Positions 63,300 to 64,000 of a DNA stretch of 64,000 nt are shown piece by piece. The stretch's first letter is position 1; each line of letters opens with the position of its first letter. The DNA is taken from positions 18,482,878 to 18,546,877 of the forward strand of contig OW240918.1 in the NCBI GenBank assembly GCA_933207985.1, read 5' to 3'. Below the pieces are notes generated by a model. It had not been told where the DNA came from. It saw nothing but the letters and a program-made list of their open reading frames with translations, and did not search any database. Origin of the DNA: Pelobates cultripes (lineage: Eukaryota > Chordata > Amphibia > Anura > Pelobatidae). A program made the translations under genes and the position numbers.

Positions 63300-63850
63300 C
63301 AGATAGCTTGGATCTGAGGGCATATTCTAGGCGAATAGCGCTCAGATCCCACGAACACAGTTCTCAGAATCGTCGACCGAAGTTTGACTTTCACCGGCCG
63401 TTCGTGTGTTTCCAGCCGACTGCAAGTTCCATACTATAGCTATCTGGGGTCGGCCACTTTCGCATACTTTAGCGCACGAATGAAGTAGTACCCCTTCATT
63501 CGTGTATTTTCCACCGTATGAACGAGGATGGGCGAAGGTAGCAGCGGTGTTCGACAAAATAGGTAGCCGAAATCACTTCCAGGGAATCCTCACCATTTAC
63601 CGCTGTGCGTTCGACAATACAAAATGGCGATTGCCACGTGTTCGGTAGATGAATGCGGACCACCCGCTATTCACCAATTAGTCTGTGGTTAACCGCAACA
63701 GCCAGGGTGGTCAATAGGCACCACACGACCTCAGTGGGAGGTCGGTGGTTCGGTAGTTCGTTCGCATTTATTGTTATTTCCACGAAATCCCGCTGTAATT
63801 CTCCAAATAACCGAACAGGCTTGTTCATATAGTCTGTAAATAGGGTATTT
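63300..63850. repeat. CpG-rich block with repeated GTTCG/CGAAC motifs
   Basis: This segment is much richer in CpG and GC than its surroundings. It carries many copies of TTCGTG, GTTCG, TTCGGTAG and their complements, for example ACGAATGAAG at 63475 and CATTCGTGTA at 63498 as an inverted pair. It has no clear ORF. It could be an LTR or the subterminal part of a DNA transposon; the identity is open. Confidence 0.5.
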
Positions 63851-64000
63851 TGTTACAGTTACTAATTGTATTATTTTAATTTATCTATTTAATGGCTTTT
63901 GTCCTTTTTGCTAATTATCATATCATCATACAGTATCTCATTATGCCTCATTCTCCTTTTCATCATATTAACAGCATTCTGCTACTCAGGTCTTTTTCCC

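Overview
The window is vertebrate nuclear DNA: AT-rich, intron-dominated and full of interspersed repeats. The repeat mix suggests an anuran amphibian. It includes TTAA-flanked miniature elements with AAAGGGACACTATAG-type ends, short TTAACCCCTTAAGG elements, a Penelope-like GIY-YIG ORF, an L2-type LINE and hAT elements. The species cannot be named from the sequence alone.

The only host gene I can support is on the minus strand. Eight internal exons (52302 down to 4775, 1436 nt, about 479 codons) encode consecutive LDL-receptor class B (YWTD beta-propeller) repeats and one EGF-like module of an LRP1-family endocytic receptor. All seven junctions between the exons join in one frame at canonical splice sites. 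Several stretches match LRP1B better than LRP1 as I remember the two proteins, and the large introns also fit LRP1B. Neither end of the gene is in the window. The exons are at 52168-52302, 47832-47961, 41345-41471, 41038-41189, 40617-40741, 36293-36664, 8036-8225 and 4775-4979. Intron lengths run from 155 bp to about 28 kb.

The rest is intron and mobile DNA. The 28 kb intron holds the most complex structure. A TTAA-bounded composite (about 23905-32531) contains a 6.7 kb hAT transposon (25114-31824) with 16-bp inverted ends and a perfect 8-bp target duplication. Inside the hAT are a 16-copy tandem array (unit about 120 bp), a frameshifted and internally deleted BED-finger transposase, a probable solo LTR (30551-30922), and a second diverged copy of part of its own coding region. 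A long palindrome and an inverted hAT terminal fragment lie to its right.

Other elements are a TIR element with 102-bp near-perfect hairpin arms (2843-3975), an L2-like LINE sitting in a TATC microsatellite (about 42830-45018), a LINE relic at the left edge, a Penelope endonuclease fragment (62279-62752), about a dozen related TTAA miniature elements, and an 80-bp one nested in another. Hammerhead-ribozyme-like motifs of the kind carried by Penelope-like elements are at 24561-24605 and, degraded, on the minus strand at 14494-14546. I found no tRNA, rRNA, CRISPR or bacterial-type feature.
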